From Oricola nitratireducens (GTDB lineage: Bacteria > Pseudomonadota > Alphaproteobacteria > Rhizobiales > Rhizobiaceae), in the NCBI RefSeq assembly GCF_014904745.1, contig NZ_JACZCS010000029.1, positions 43,228 to 107,227 on the forward strand: 64,000 nt of DNA. Direction: 5' to 3'. Below, piece by piece: positions 51,354-60,810 of the stretch (its first letter is position 1; the number at the start of each line of letters is the position of its first letter). The notes under the pieces were generated by a model that saw nothing but the letters and a program-made list of their open reading frames with translations, was not told the origin of the DNA and searched no databases. The position numbers and the translations under genes were made by a program.

Positions 51354-53759
51354 ATGGAGTTTTTTATGGTTGCAGATCGCCGCGACAAGGCGCGTAGCGT
51401 GCTCTTTCCGCTGATTATGCTGCTGATGCTTCTGTCGGGTTTCCCGGCCCAGCTGGCCCACGCCCAGGAGGACACGCCGCAGGCAAGTGACGAAGCGTCC
51501 TGGAATGCCACATTCAAACGCATCGAGGCGATCATCGACGAAGGCACCGCATCGACGGCAAATCCGGAGCAAATACGCGCCGAACTCGCCGAAGTGCGCC
51601 GGACCACGTCCGAAATCGTCCAGCGCGGCAGCATCGCGGTCAAGACGCTGCAGGCGCAGCTTGAAACGCTCGGTCCGCCGCCCGCCGAGGGCGAAACGGA
51701 ACCAACAGAAATCTCCGTTCGCCGCGCGCAACTGACCGCGGAAATCGGGAAGGCAAACGCTCCGATCCTCGCCGCCCAGGAGGCGAACCGGCGGGCCGAC
51801 GTCCTGATCCAGGAAATCGACCGCATCATCCGCGACCGCGATGCGGAGAAGCTTCTCAAACGTTACCCCTCCCCGCTCATGCCGACGAACTGGCTGGCGA
51901 CCGGACGCGAAATCGGCTCCTATTACACGCGGATCTCGCAGCAGATCGCCGCCTCGATCGAGGAACCCGATACGGCCCGACAGTTGCGCGACGCGGGGTC
52001 CGCGATCGTCATTCTGCTCGTCTTCGGCGTGCTCGTGCTCGTGCTTGTCCAGCCGCTCGCCGTCAACCGGTTCGAAAGGGCAATCGACAAGGCAACCGGC
52101 CGCCGCCGGGCCGTTCTCGCCGTCATGGAAAGCTTCTCGCGCCTCTTTCTGCCAACGCTCGGCGTCGTGGCAATTCTCGCCGCCGTCAACACCGCCGGCA
52201 TCATGCCTTTTTCAGCCAAGACCCTGATCATGCAGGCACCGGCCATCGCGAGCTTCATGATTATCGCGAACTGGCTCGGATACATACTCTTCAAGCCAAA
52301 TATCGCGATGTTCCGGATGCTGCCGCTCGAGGTTTCCGAAGCCCGCCGGGGGCTGCGGCTGTGCCAGGGACTGGGACTGATCCTCGCGCTCCAACTGGTG
52401 CTGGAATCGGCCGAGGCGGATTTCCTGTTCACGCCGGCCTCGGTCGCGGTGATGTCGGCGCCCGTGATTTTCGCGGCCAGCTTCTTCCTTTGGCGCCTGG
52501 CAACGCTGTTTCAGAAAAAACGCGCCGACATGACGCGTGAAAACACGGCCGAACCGGGCGAACACCTGGACACCGGATTCCTGAACCTCCTGGCGTGGCT
52601 GATGAAAATCGCCGCGATCGCCGCGATCGCCCTGATCCTGATCGGTTATGTCAATCTCGCCCGGCAGGCGATGGTTCCAATGATCCTGACCATCGGCCTG
52701 CTCGGCTTCGGACTGTTTCTCTATCACCTCATCATGGGCGCCGCGGCGGCGATCGTCGGCCACGAGCGGGACGGATTCGAAGGCCTGATGTCGCTTCTGC
52801 CCATCGCGGTCGTGTTCATGCTGGCGCTTGCCCTATCTCCCCTTCTCGCGCTGACATGGGGCGCGCGCCCGACCGATATCGGCGAGGTCTGGCGCCTTCT
52901 GACCGAGGGCGTCGAAATCGGCGACATGCGCATCTCGCTCGACGTCGTCATCACGCTCGTCGTCGTCTTTGCGATCGGGATGCTGATCACACGCTGGCTG
53001 CAGCAACTCCTGCGCATTTCCGTGCTGCCGAGAACCCGTCTCGATCCTGGCGCGAAGAACGCGCTGGTGACCGGTTTCGGCTATGTCGGCATGACCGTCG
53101 CCGCGCTCGCCGCCGTGTCCGCCGCGGGACTGAATCTTTCGAGCCTCGCCGTCGTCGCCGGCGCGCTTTCGCTGGGTATTGGTTTCGGCCTGCAAACGAT
53201 CGTGTCGAATTTCGTTTCCGGGATCATCCTGCTCATCGAACGGCCGATCAAGGAAGGCGACTGGATCGAGGTGTCGGGACAATCCGGACTCGTTCGCAAG
53301 ATCTCGGTGCGTTCGACCCGTATCGAGACCTTCGACCGTCACGACGTTATCGTTCCCAATTCCGACCTGATCGCGGGAATCGTCAAGAACATGACGCTGA
53401 CCAACAAGACCGGGCGCCTGATCCTGCCGGTCGGCGTCGCCTATGGCAGCGACCTGGAGAAAACGAAATCGATCCTTCACGAAGCCGCAAAGGCGCATCC
53501 CGCAATCGCGCGCGATCCAGAGCCGACGGTACTGTTCATGGGACTGGGAGAAAGTTCACTCGATTTCGAGCTGCGCTGCTTCCTCAAGGATATCGGCGAC
53601 ATTCTGAGCGCGCATTCCGACTTGCTTTTCGCTATCTATGTCGAACTGGGCGAGAACGGGATCGAGATCCCATTCCCGCAGCGCGATATCCATTTGCGCG
53701 ACATCGACCGGCTGGTCACCGCCATCGAGGGACGCAGGAAAGCGGCGCCCGTAAAATAG
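51354..53759 (+). CDS. mechanosensitive channel of the MscS family with N-terminal DUF3772
   Basis: 801 aa. Signal-like hydrophobic start (about 15-35), a periplasmic alpha-helical DUF3772 domain (about 45-190), then about ten or eleven transmembrane segments (215-600). The MscS pore and beta domain follow: LSLGIGFGLQTIVSNFVSGIILLIERP at about 602-628, WIEVSGQSGLVRKISVRSTRI, and VPNSDLI. It opens on hypo-osmotic shock to release solutes. GGGAGGA is 5 bases ahead of the ATG. Osmotic role fits the NAGGN osmolyte genes later in the window. Confidence 0.9.
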   Translation: MEFFMVADRRDKARSVLFPLIMLLMLLSGFPAQLAHAQEDTPQASDEASWNATFKRIEAIIDEGTASTANPEQIRAELAEVRRTTSEIVQRGSIAVKTLQAQLETLGPPPAEGETEPTEISVRRAQLTAEIGKANAPILAAQEANRRADVLIQEIDRIIRDRDAEKLLKRYPSPLMPTNWLATGREIGSYYTRISQQIAASIEEPDTARQLRDAGSAIVILLVFGVLVLVLVQPLAVNRFERAIDKATGRRRAVLAVMESFSRLFLPTLGVVAILAAVNTAGIMPFSAKTLIMQAPAIASFMIIANWLGYILFKPNIAMFRMLPLEVSEARRGLRLCQGLGLILALQLVLESAEADFLFTPASVAVMSAPVIFAASFFLWRLATLFQKKRADMTRENTAEPGEHLDTGFLNLLAWLMKIAAIAAIALILIGYVNLARQAMVPMILTIGLLGFGLFLYHLIMGAAAAIVGHERDGFEGLMSLLPIAVVFMLALALSPLLALTWGARPTDIGEVWRLLTEGVEIGDMRISLDVVITLVVVFAIGMLITRWLQQLLRISVLPRTRLDPGAKNALVTGFGYVGMTVAALAAVSAAGLNLSSLAVVAGALSLGIGFGLQTIVSNFVSGIILLIERPIKEGDWIEVSGQSGLVRKISVRSTRIETFDRHDVIVPNSDLIAGIVKNMTLTNKTGRLILPVGVAYGSDLEKTKSILHEAAKAHPAIARDPEPTVLFMGLGESSLDFELRCFLKDIGDILSAHSDLLFAIYVELGENGIEIPFPQRDIHLRDIDRLVTAIEGRRKAAPVK

Positions 53760-53852
53760 CGGAGGCCGCGGGCGATCAGGCGGACGTTGATAGCCGAACA
53801 GCGCCGGTGTATCGTTTTCGTGAAGTTCCTTGTCTCTTGGTGGAGCCTGCCT

Positions 53853-54611
53853 TTGAACCTATCGGCCCGAGAAGCGGATATCGTGTTTCGCATCATGCGA
53901 GACCTTTCGGCCGGCCATGATGCGCGCGAATTGCGCCTGCGCGTCGGCCGGACGCTTCTCGACCTGCTCGATGCCGATCATTTCGCCTCTTATGTTTGGG
54001 ACAGCGAAAACAGCACGTTCGCAGAACGGGTGTCGATCAACATGTCCGACGACAACCTCACTTCCTACGAGACCTACTACCGGTTCCGCGACCCGATCAC
54101 CCCGGTGCTGCAAAGGCGCCGTTCCGCCACCGGCGTCAGCGAGATCATGGCGCGCCGCCGCTTCGAGAAGACCGAGTTCTTCAACGATTTCCTGGCGCGC
54201 GACGGCCTGCATTTCGGCGTCAACTATTATGCCTATGCCGGCGGCACCAATATCGGCGACCTGCGGATCTGGCGCGGGAAGAACAAGGAAGACTTCTCCC
54301 GCCGCGAAGTGGAAATCCTCGACGCGATCGGCCCGGCCTTCACCAATGCAATGCGGACGGCGCTGGCGCGGGAAGGTGCGGAACGCGGCAAGATGGATCT
54401 GCTCGCAGCCCTCGACCAGGCCGCCGACAGCGCCGTGCTGACCGCGCGCGAAAAGGAAATCTGCGCGGCCGTTCTCGCGGGTCTTTCCGACCAGAAAATT
54501 GCGGACAAATACGGCATATCGTTTACGACGGTGCGCTCACACCTGAAGCACATCTACGAGAAATTCGGTATCTCGGGACGCACTCAACTGCTGTCCAAGG
54601 TCGTCCACTGA
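53853..54611 (+). CDS. LuxR family transcriptional regulator
   Basis: About 252 aa. Residues to about 180 form a GAF/autoinducer-binding-like sensor domain (LRVGRTLLDLLDADHFASYVWD, EVEILDAIGPAFTNAM). The C-terminal GerE-type helix-turn-helix reads LTAREKEICAAVLAGLSDQ, then KIADKYGISFTTVRSHLKHI. I prefer TTG 53853, with GGTGGAG 7 bases ahead; the frame is open from 53787 and GTG 53820 is an alternative. It lies directly upstream of the amidase-importer operon and is a likely regulator of it. Confidence 0.78.
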   Translation: MNLSAREADIVFRIMRDLSAGHDARELRLRVGRTLLDLLDADHFASYVWDSENSTFAERVSINMSDDNLTSYETYYRFRDPITPVLQRRRSATGVSEIMARRRFEKTEFFNDFLARDGLHFGVNYYAYAGGTNIGDLRIWRGKNKEDFSRREVEILDAIGPAFTNAMRTALAREGAERGKMDLLAALDQAADSAVLTAREKEICAAVLAGLSDQKIADKYGISFTTVRSHLKHIYEKFGISGRTQLLSKVVH

Positions 54612-54702
54612 ACGCGAAAATCCTCAATACTGAGGATAGGAATTCCGTTTTAGCCACAGCCATCATTGTCCCCACGGTCCGACAGCATTTCCGGAGGGAC
54701 AC

Positions 54703-56115
54703 TTGCCGCATCAAGAGCTTTTCGACCTGACGATCACGCAAGCGCTGGACGGCCTTGCCGCGCGCCGCTTCTCCGCCCGCGAATACGCCCGGGCGCTGAT
54801 CGCGCGCTGCGAGGACCAGGCGTCGCTGAACGCCCTGGTTTCAAGCGACTGGGGCAAGTTGCTGGACGCCGCCGACGTGGTCGATACATCCGGCAAGGCC
54901 GGCGAAGGCCTCGGCGGCATTCCGCTCTGTCTCAAGGACAATATCAATACCGGCATTCTGCCGACCGGCGCGGCTACCGGCGCGCTCGCAGACCATGTCG
55001 CCGCAGCGCCCGCCCCGGTGGCGAAGGCGCTGTTCGATGCCGGCGCGCTGCTCGGCGGCACCGGCAACATGCACGAGCTCGCCTTCGGCATCACGTCCAA
55101 CAACGGCGTGACCGGCGCGGCGCGCAATCCCTGGAATCCGGCGATGATCCCGGGCGGATCGAGCGGCGGCGTCGCCGCGGCGGTTGCCGGGCGCATGTTT
55201 CCCGGCGGCGTCGGCACGGACACCGGTGCATCGGTGCGGCTTCCGGCTTCACTATGCGGCCTTGTCGGCTTCCGGCCGACCGTCGGACGCTATTCCGGCG
55301 ACGGCATCGTCCCGATTAGCCATACCCGCGACACGGCCGGTCCAATCACGCGCTCGGTCGCCGATACGCGATTGCTCGACCGGGTCATGGCGGGCAGCGG
55401 CACCGAGGCGACCCCTATCTTCCTCGCGGGGCTGCGCCTCGGCGTACCGCTCGGCTATTTCTACGACAATCTCGATCCGGCAGTCGCCGCCAATGCGGAC
55501 GCGTCGCTGAAGGCGCTCACCGATGCCGGGGTGACGCTCGTCGAAGCCGACATCGCCGATATCGGCGAAATCAACGCCGCCGTCAGCTTCCCCGTGGCAC
55601 TCTACGAATTCATGCAGGACCTGCCGCGCTATCTGCGCGACAACGGCCTCGACCTGACGATGCAGGATATTCTCGACGGGATCGGCAGTCCGGACGTGAA
55701 AGGGCTGTTCGCCTCCCAGATGGGGCCCGAGGCAATGCCGGAAGCCGCCTATCGAAAGGCGATGGACGAGGACAGGCCGCGCCTGCAGGCCGCCTATGCC
55801 GGCTATTTCGAGACCCACAAGATCGACGCGATCATCTTTCCGACGGCGCCACTTCCGGCGCGTCCAATCGGCGACGACGAAACCGTGGAACTGAACGGCG
55901 AACGCCTGCCAACATTCCCGACCTTCATCCGAAACACCGATCCGGCCAGCAACGCCGGGATCCCGGGCATCAGCCTGCCAAGCGGCCTCGGCCCGGACGG
56001 CCTGCCGCTCGGCATGGAACTGGACGGACCCGTGCTGTCGGACGACCGCCTGCTCGCCATCGCCGCCGCCATCGAAGCCGTATTCGCATTCGACGCGAGG
56101 CCCGCGTCCGCTTGA
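54703..56115 (+). CDS. amidase-signature family hydrolase
   Basis: 470 aa. The Ser-cisSer-Lys triad is visible: Lys in [10 protein letters not shown] (about 79), cis-Ser in [11 protein letters not shown] (about 150) and the nucleophile Ser in [13 protein letters not shown] (about 174). It hydrolyses an amide (indoleacetamide, formamide-like, or a longer amide) to acid and ammonia. Start TTG 54703, with GGAGG about 5-6 bases ahead. It is the first gene of a five-gene unit whose other members form a branched-chain/urea-type importer, which probably brings in the amide or removes a product. Confidence 0.88.
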   Translation: MPHQELFDLTITQALDGLAARRFSAREYARALIARCEDQASLNALVSSDWGKLLDAADVVDTSGKAGEGLGGIPLCLKDNINTGILPTGAATGALADHVAAAPAPVAKALFDAGALLGGTGNMHELAFGITSNNGVTGAARNPWNPAMIPGGSSGGVAAAVAGRMFPGGVGTDTGASVRLPASLCGLVGFRPTVGRYSGDGIVPISHTRDTAGPITRSVADTRLLDRVMAGSGTEATPIFLAGLRLGVPLGYFYDNLDPAVAANADASLKALTDAGVTLVEADIADIGEINAAVSFPVALYEFMQDLPRYLRDNGLDLTMQDILDGIGSPDVKGLFASQMGPEAMPEAAYRKAMDEDRPRLQAAYAGYFETHKIDAIIFPTAPLPARPIGDDETVELNGERLPTFPTFIRNTDPASNAGIPGISLPSGLGPDGLPLGMELDGPVLSDDRLLAIAAAIEAVFAFDARPASA

Positions 56116-56137
56116 AACAGAAAACCGGGAGAAAACC

Positions 56138-57301
56138 ATGAAAAGACGCGATTTCATCAAGACGTCGCTCGGCGTCGCCGTTACGACCGCGCTGACGGCC
56201 AAGCCACTGACCTCCGCGCTCGCCGCAAGCCCGATCAAGGTCGGTATCCTGATCCCGCTGTCGGGACCGGCCGGCCTGTTCGGGCCGTCGTCGCAGAACT
56301 GCGCCCAGATGGCCGTCGACGAGATCAATGCCGCCGGCGGCATTCTCGGCCGTCCGATCGAGCCGCTCTTCGCCGATGTCGGCGGACCGCCCGCCGACGC
56401 GACCCAGGCCGCGCTGAAACTCTGGAAGGGCGAGAAGGCCGAAGCCTTCATCGGCATGCATGACAGCGCCGTGCGCGGCGCGCTGACCAATCTGTTCAAG
56501 GGCCAGGTGCCCTATATCTACACACCCGTCTACGAGGGCGGCGAATGCTCGCCCGGCACCTATGTCATCGGCGAGACGCCGGAACAGCAGTTGGCTCCGG
56601 TCATCCCGTGGCTGGCATCGGAAAAAGGCGCCTCGAAATGGTACCTGATCGGGAATGACTACAACTGGCCGCGCGACACCAATGCCGCCGCCAAGGGCTA
56701 TATCGAAGCCTCTGGCGGAACAGTCGTCGGAGAGGAATACCTGCCGTTCACCGCGGACAATTTCGATTCCAACCTCGCCAAGATCAGGGATACCGGCGCT
56801 AATGCTGTCCTGATCACGCTGGTCGGGGGCGCGTCGGTCGGCTTCAACCGCGCCTTCGCGAGCTTTGGCCTCGCCGACAGCGCGATCCGGCTCGGCACGC
56901 TGATCGAGGAGAACACGCTGGCCGGCATCGGCGCGGAAAACTCCAAGGGCCTCTACTCGTCGGCCGGCTACTTCGCCAATATCGACACGCCGGCGGCCAA
57001 GGCCTTCGCCGAGAAATACGCGGCGAAATTCGGCGCCGACGCGGCCGCGCTCAATTCGCTTGGCGAATCCTGCTACGAAGGCGTGCTGCTGCTCAACGCG
57101 CTGGCCGAAAGGGCGAAATCGCTGTCGGCGGCTGACATGGATGCCATCGCCGACGGCACGTCCTATGACGGCCCGCGCGGCGCCGCGACGATGTCCGACC
57201 GCCACGTCGCCAAGGACATCTATCTCGCCGAGGCCGACGGCGCGTCCTTCCACGTCGTCAAGACGTTCGCCAACGTCGACCCCGGCAAGAACTGCGGCTG
57301 A
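56138..57301 (+). CDS. urea/amide-type ABC transporter substrate-binding protein, Tat-exported
   Basis: 387 aa Peripla_BP_5 protein of the UrtA/FmdD/AmiC type. Tat signal KRRDFIKTSLGVAVTTA with cleavage near ALA-A; the mature part begins SPIKVGILIPLSGPAGLFG. IGNDYNWPRDTN and the QQLAPVIPWL stretch are typical of urea/short-chain-amide binding proteins. GGGAG precedes the ATG, 22 bases after the amidase. The linked amidase argues for an amide ligand. Confidence 0.88.
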   Translation: MKRRDFIKTSLGVAVTTALTAKPLTSALAASPIKVGILIPLSGPAGLFGPSSQNCAQMAVDEINAAGGILGRPIEPLFADVGGPPADATQAALKLWKGEKAEAFIGMHDSAVRGALTNLFKGQVPYIYTPVYEGGECSPGTYVIGETPEQQLAPVIPWLASEKGASKWYLIGNDYNWPRDTNAAAKGYIEASGGTVVGEEYLPFTADNFDSNLAKIRDTGANAVLITLVGGASVGFNRAFASFGLADSAIRLGTLIEENTLAGIGAENSKGLYSSAGYFANIDTPAAKAFAEKYAAKFGADAAALNSLGESCYEGVLLLNALAERAKSLSAADMDAIADGTSYDGPRGAATMSDRHVAKDIYLAEADGASFHVVKTFANVDPGKNCG

Positions 57302-57316
57302 GGAGACTGCCAGGCG

Positions 57317-58168
57317 ATGGAGCTTGTCGCGACCTACGGCCTGAACTTCGCCTATTCCACCGCAACCCTGGGGCTGATCGTCCTGGGGCTCGCGGTGGTT
57401 TTCGGCCTGCTCGGCGTTATGAACATGGCGCATGGCGAATTCGTCATGCTCGGCGCCTATAGCGCGCTGATGGTGCAACAGGCCGGCCTGCCCTATGTGC
57501 TGGCGATCCCGCTCGCCCTCTTCGTCTGCGGTGCGTTCGGCTGGCTGATCGAGTGGTCAGTCATCCGCCATCTCTATCGCCGGCCCTTCGACACGTTTCT
57601 GGCGACATGGGGCATTGCGATCCTGATGCGCAAGGGCGTCGAGGTGACGTTCGGGCGCGAATACCAGAGCATCGACCAGTCGCTCCCCGGAACGGTCGAG
57701 TTTTTCGGCATCGACTACCCGGCCTACCGGCTGGTTCTGATGGCGCTGATCGTGGCGCTGTTTGCCGGCCTGTTCGTCTGGTACCAGCGCTCGAACACAG
57801 GCGCCCGCATCAAGGCGATGGTGGAGAACCCCGAACTCGCCGCAGCCGTCGGCATCGACACGGCGCGGCTGTCGCGCGCGACTTTCATCGCCGGTGTAGC
57901 AACCGCCGGACTGGCGGGTGTTCTTCTCGCGCCGCTGGTGCGGGTCGAGCCCTATATGGGCCTCGACTACCTGCTCAATTCGTTCTTCATCCTGGTCGTC
58001 GGCGGGCTCGGCACGCTCGAGGGCCTGCTGACCGGATCGGGCATCATCGGCGGCGCAGACGTCGTCATTTCCGCGATCTTCGACAAGACCGCCGGATATC
58101 TGGGCGTGCTGACGATCTCCATTCTTTTCCTGTGGTTGAGGCCCGATGGCATTTTCTCGCGCCGCTAG
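57317..58168 (+). CDS. branched-chain/urea-type ABC transporter permease (LivH/UrtB family)
   Basis: 283 aa membrane permease. Landmarks: VFGLLGVMNMAHGEFVMLGA (about 31-50) and FFILVVGGLGTLEGLLTGS near 230. GGAG stands ahead of ATG 57317, 15 bases after the binding-protein stop. The next gene starts 23 bases before this one ends. Confidence 0.9.
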   Translation: MELVATYGLNFAYSTATLGLIVLGLAVVFGLLGVMNMAHGEFVMLGAYSALMVQQAGLPYVLAIPLALFVCGAFGWLIEWSVIRHLYRRPFDTFLATWGIAILMRKGVEVTFGREYQSIDQSLPGTVEFFGIDYPAYRLVLMALIVALFAGLFVWYQRSNTGARIKAMVENPELAAAVGIDTARLSRATFIAGVATAGLAGVLLAPLVRVEPYMGLDYLLNSFFILVVGGLGTLEGLLTGSGIIGGADVVISAIFDKTAGYLGVLTISILFLWLRPDGIFSRR

Positions 58169-59888
58169 TCTCGCGCTCGCCGCCCTGCTGCTGGCGTTTC
58201 CGTTCCTGAGCGACAGTTTCACGGCCTACCAGCTCGGCCTCTACCTGCTCTACGGCATGGTCGCGCAGGGCATCGCGCTGTGCTGGGGCCGGGCCGGGTT
58301 CCTGCCGCTCGGACAGGCGCTGTTCTTCGGTATCGGCGCCTATCTGGCCGGCGCGGCGCTGAAGGCCGGGGTCGGCTGGGCGCTGCTCGTTCCCGCCTTT
58401 GCCGTCGCCTGTCTCGTCCCGGCGCTTCTGGCCGGGCTCGTCGGCGCGCTGGTGTTCAACCGGCAGATCGGCTCGGGGCCGTATTTCTCGCTGATCACGC
58501 TGGCGCTCTCGATGCTGGGTTTCCAGTTGGCCAATTCGCTGAACGGCGTCACCGGCGGGTTCAACGGCATGACCGGGATACCCGGGCTGCCCGGCATCGA
58601 CACCTACGAGACGCTCTATTTCGTCATCGTCGGCGCCCTCATTGTCTCGACGCTTCTGCTTGCGCACGTGATGCGGGCGCCGTTCGGGCAGTTGCTGATC
58701 GCGGTGCGCGAGAACGAGGAACGGCTGCAGTTCTTCGGCTTCCGGACTTCGATGCTCAAGGCGGCAGCCTTCGCGATCAGCGGCGGCGTCGCCGGGCTCG
58801 CCGGCGCGCTCTATGCGCCGCACCAGGGCATCGTGACGCCGCAGGCCGTCGGCTTCCTGCTTTCGGCCGAACTCGTGATCTGGACGGCGGTCGGCGGGCG
58901 TTTCGGGCTGATCGGTCCCGTCGTCGGCGCGGTGCTGATCGGCTTCATGGCGGCCGGGCTGCGCGACACGTTCCGCTACTGGGAGGTCGCGGTCGCACTG
59001 GTGTTCATCGCCGTCGTGCTGCGGCTGCCGGGCGGCATCGGCGGGCTGTTTCCGTCGGTCCTGCGCCTGTTCGCCGGCGAGGCGGAGTTGGGCAAATCCG
59101 GTATCGCACCGCATCCGCTCGCCGAAAGGGGCCATCGCAGTGCGCCCGACCTCAGGTTTGATGCTGTCGGCGTCAGCATGGGGCCGGTCAATATCCTCAA
59201 CGGGCTCGACTTCGCCATTTCGCGCACGGGGATCCACTGCATCATCGGCCCGAACGGTGCCGGCAAGACATCGGCGCTCAACGTGCTCACCGGCCGTCTG
59301 CCGCTGGCGACAGGCGACATCAGCTGGCGCGGCGCATCGCTCGCCAACACACGGCCCTATATCGCGGCACGGAGCGGCATCGGCCGCAAATTCCAGGTGC
59401 CGTCGATCTTCCCGGAACTGACCGTCAGCCAGAACATCGAAATCGCGGTATGGGCGAACCGGCTGAGCGCTCGGGAAATGTTCTCGATGCAGCCCTATGC
59501 CTGGACGACGGAGATGCTCACCGAATTGCGGCAGCGTTTTCCGTCTCTGACCGAGGGCGAAAAATCGGCCGGCTCGCTGTCGGTCGGTCAGCGGCAGATG
59601 CTCGATTTCTCGATGACGCTGCTCGCGGAACCCGACCTCGTCCTGCTGGACGAGCCCTGCGCCGGCCTTTCCGCCGAGGAGACCCGGCAGATGATCGAGG
59701 CCATCGCAGCGATCGCCGCCGAGACGCAAGCCACCTTCATCATCATCGAGCATGACATGCAGGTCGTCGAACGACTGTCGGACCATGTCCTCGTCATGCA
59801 CCAGGGCGCGCTGCTGGCGAATGGCACCATGACGGAGATACGTGCCAATCCGGACGTGAAGCGCGTCTATGCCGGAGGCACGAAATGA
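58146..59888 (+). CDS. fused permease and ATPase of a branched-chain/urea-type importer (LivM-LivG)
   Basis: 580 aa. Residues about 1-310 form a LivM/UrtC permease (LCWGRAGFLPLGQALFFG at about 44, GFNGMTGIPGLPGI at about 138). Residues about 335-580 form a LivG/UrtD ATPase: Walker A GPNGAGKTS at about 370, signature LSVGQRQMLDFSMTLL, Walker B LVLLDEPCAGLS. There is no stop or frameshift at the join, so the fusion is real. It overlaps the LivH gene by 23 bases and the following LivF gene by 4 (ATGA). Confidence 0.9.
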   Translation: MAFSRAASLALAALLLAFPFLSDSFTAYQLGLYLLYGMVAQGIALCWGRAGFLPLGQALFFGIGAYLAGAALKAGVGWALLVPAFAVACLVPALLAGLVGALVFNRQIGSGPYFSLITLALSMLGFQLANSLNGVTGGFNGMTGIPGLPGIDTYETLYFVIVGALIVSTLLLAHVMRAPFGQLLIAVRENEERLQFFGFRTSMLKAAAFAISGGVAGLAGALYAPHQGIVTPQAVGFLLSAELVIWTAVGGRFGLIGPVVGAVLIGFMAAGLRDTFRYWEVAVALVFIAVVLRLPGGIGGLFPSVLRLFAGEAELGKSGIAPHPLAERGHRSAPDLRFDAVGVSMGPVNILNGLDFAISRTGIHCIIGPNGAGKTSALNVLTGRLPLATGDISWRGASLANTRPYIAARSGIGRKFQVPSIFPELTVSQNIEIAVWANRLSAREMFSMQPYAWTTEMLTELRQRFPSLTEGEKSAGSLSVGQRQMLDFSMTLLAEPDLVLLDEPCAGLSAEETRQMIEAIAAIAAETQATFIIIEHDMQVVERLSDHVLVMHQGALLANGTMTEIRANPDVKRVYAGGTK

Positions 59889-60583
59889 GCGGCGCTCCCC
59901 TCCTCTCGGTCGAGAATCTTTCCGGTGGCTATGGCGAGATCGTCGTCGTCAACGGATTTTCGCTCGACCTCGCAGGCGGCGAAGTGGCCTGCGTCACCGG
60001 CCGCAACGGTGTCGGCAAATCCACCCTGGTGCGCCTCGTGACCGGATCGCTGAAACCGTCTTCCGGGCGGGTCGTGTTTCGCGGCCGGGACCTGACCGCC
60101 GCGCCGGCGCACGGCCGCGCCAGGCAGGGCATGGGATATGCGCCGCAGGAAGGCGTGGTGTTCGACAACCTGACCGTCGCCGAAAACCTCACGTTGCATC
60201 ACAAAGACCGTTCCTTGGAGCGATACGGCGACCTTTTCACGGCCTTCCCGCGCCTGTCCGAGCGGCTGACGCAAAGGGCCGGAACGCTGTCGGGCGGCGA
60301 AAAGAAGATCCTCTCCTTCTGCCGTGCGCTTGCCGAGGACACCGTGCTGGTGATCCTCGATGAACCGACCGAGGGCGTTCAGCCGGAAAACATCGCACTG
60401 ATGGCCGAGGCGATCCGGCGCGGAAAAGAAACCGGCCGCGCTTTCCTGATCGTCGAGCAGAATCTGAGCCTCGTCGAGGCGGTGGCCGATGCGGCGTATC
60501 TGCTGGATCACGGCGAATGCGTCTATTCGACCACGGAACGGGACGGCCTGCGCGCCCGTCTGTCGGAACGGCTGCAACTCTGA
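59885..60583 (+). CDS. branched-chain/urea-type ABC transporter ATP-binding protein (LivF/UrtE family)
   Basis: 232 aa ATPase: Walker A GRNGVGKST at about 40, signature LSGGEKKILSFCRAL, Walker B LVILDEPTEGVQPENI; the EGVQP sequence is typical of UrtE-type subunits. Start ATG 59885 overlaps the fusion gene stop and has GGAGG ahead. Last gene of the amidase-importer unit. Confidence 0.9.
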   Translation: MSGAPLLSVENLSGGYGEIVVVNGFSLDLAGGEVACVTGRNGVGKSTLVRLVTGSLKPSSGRVVFRGRDLTAAPAHGRARQGMGYAPQEGVVFDNLTVAENLTLHHKDRSLERYGDLFTAFPRLSERLTQRAGTLSGGEKKILSFCRALAEDTVLVILDEPTEGVQPENIALMAEAIRRGKETGRAFLIVEQNLSLVEAVADAAYLLDHGECVYSTTERDGLRARLSERLQL

Positions 60584-60810
60584 CCAGCCATTCAGGCCGG
60601 AACCTTTTCCGCGCCGGTGAATTTACACTCCGTTACAGGCATGCCGACGGAAGGCCGAGGACCGGCCGGCCGCCGGAAATTTCCCGCCCAAATTTGCAAC
60701 CCGGGCAGGAATGGCCCAAAACGGGCCCTGGCCGATCCCATTGGCGACTTCACGATGAGCAACTGCCCCGCTCTCTCCCCGGACCAGAAAACAAGGAAAA
60801 ACAACCGAAT

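Noticed and set aside
58065..59801. A 578-codon open frame on the minus strand
   Set aside because: Antisense shadow of the fused permease-ATPase gene; low-complexity R/D/E/Q composition.
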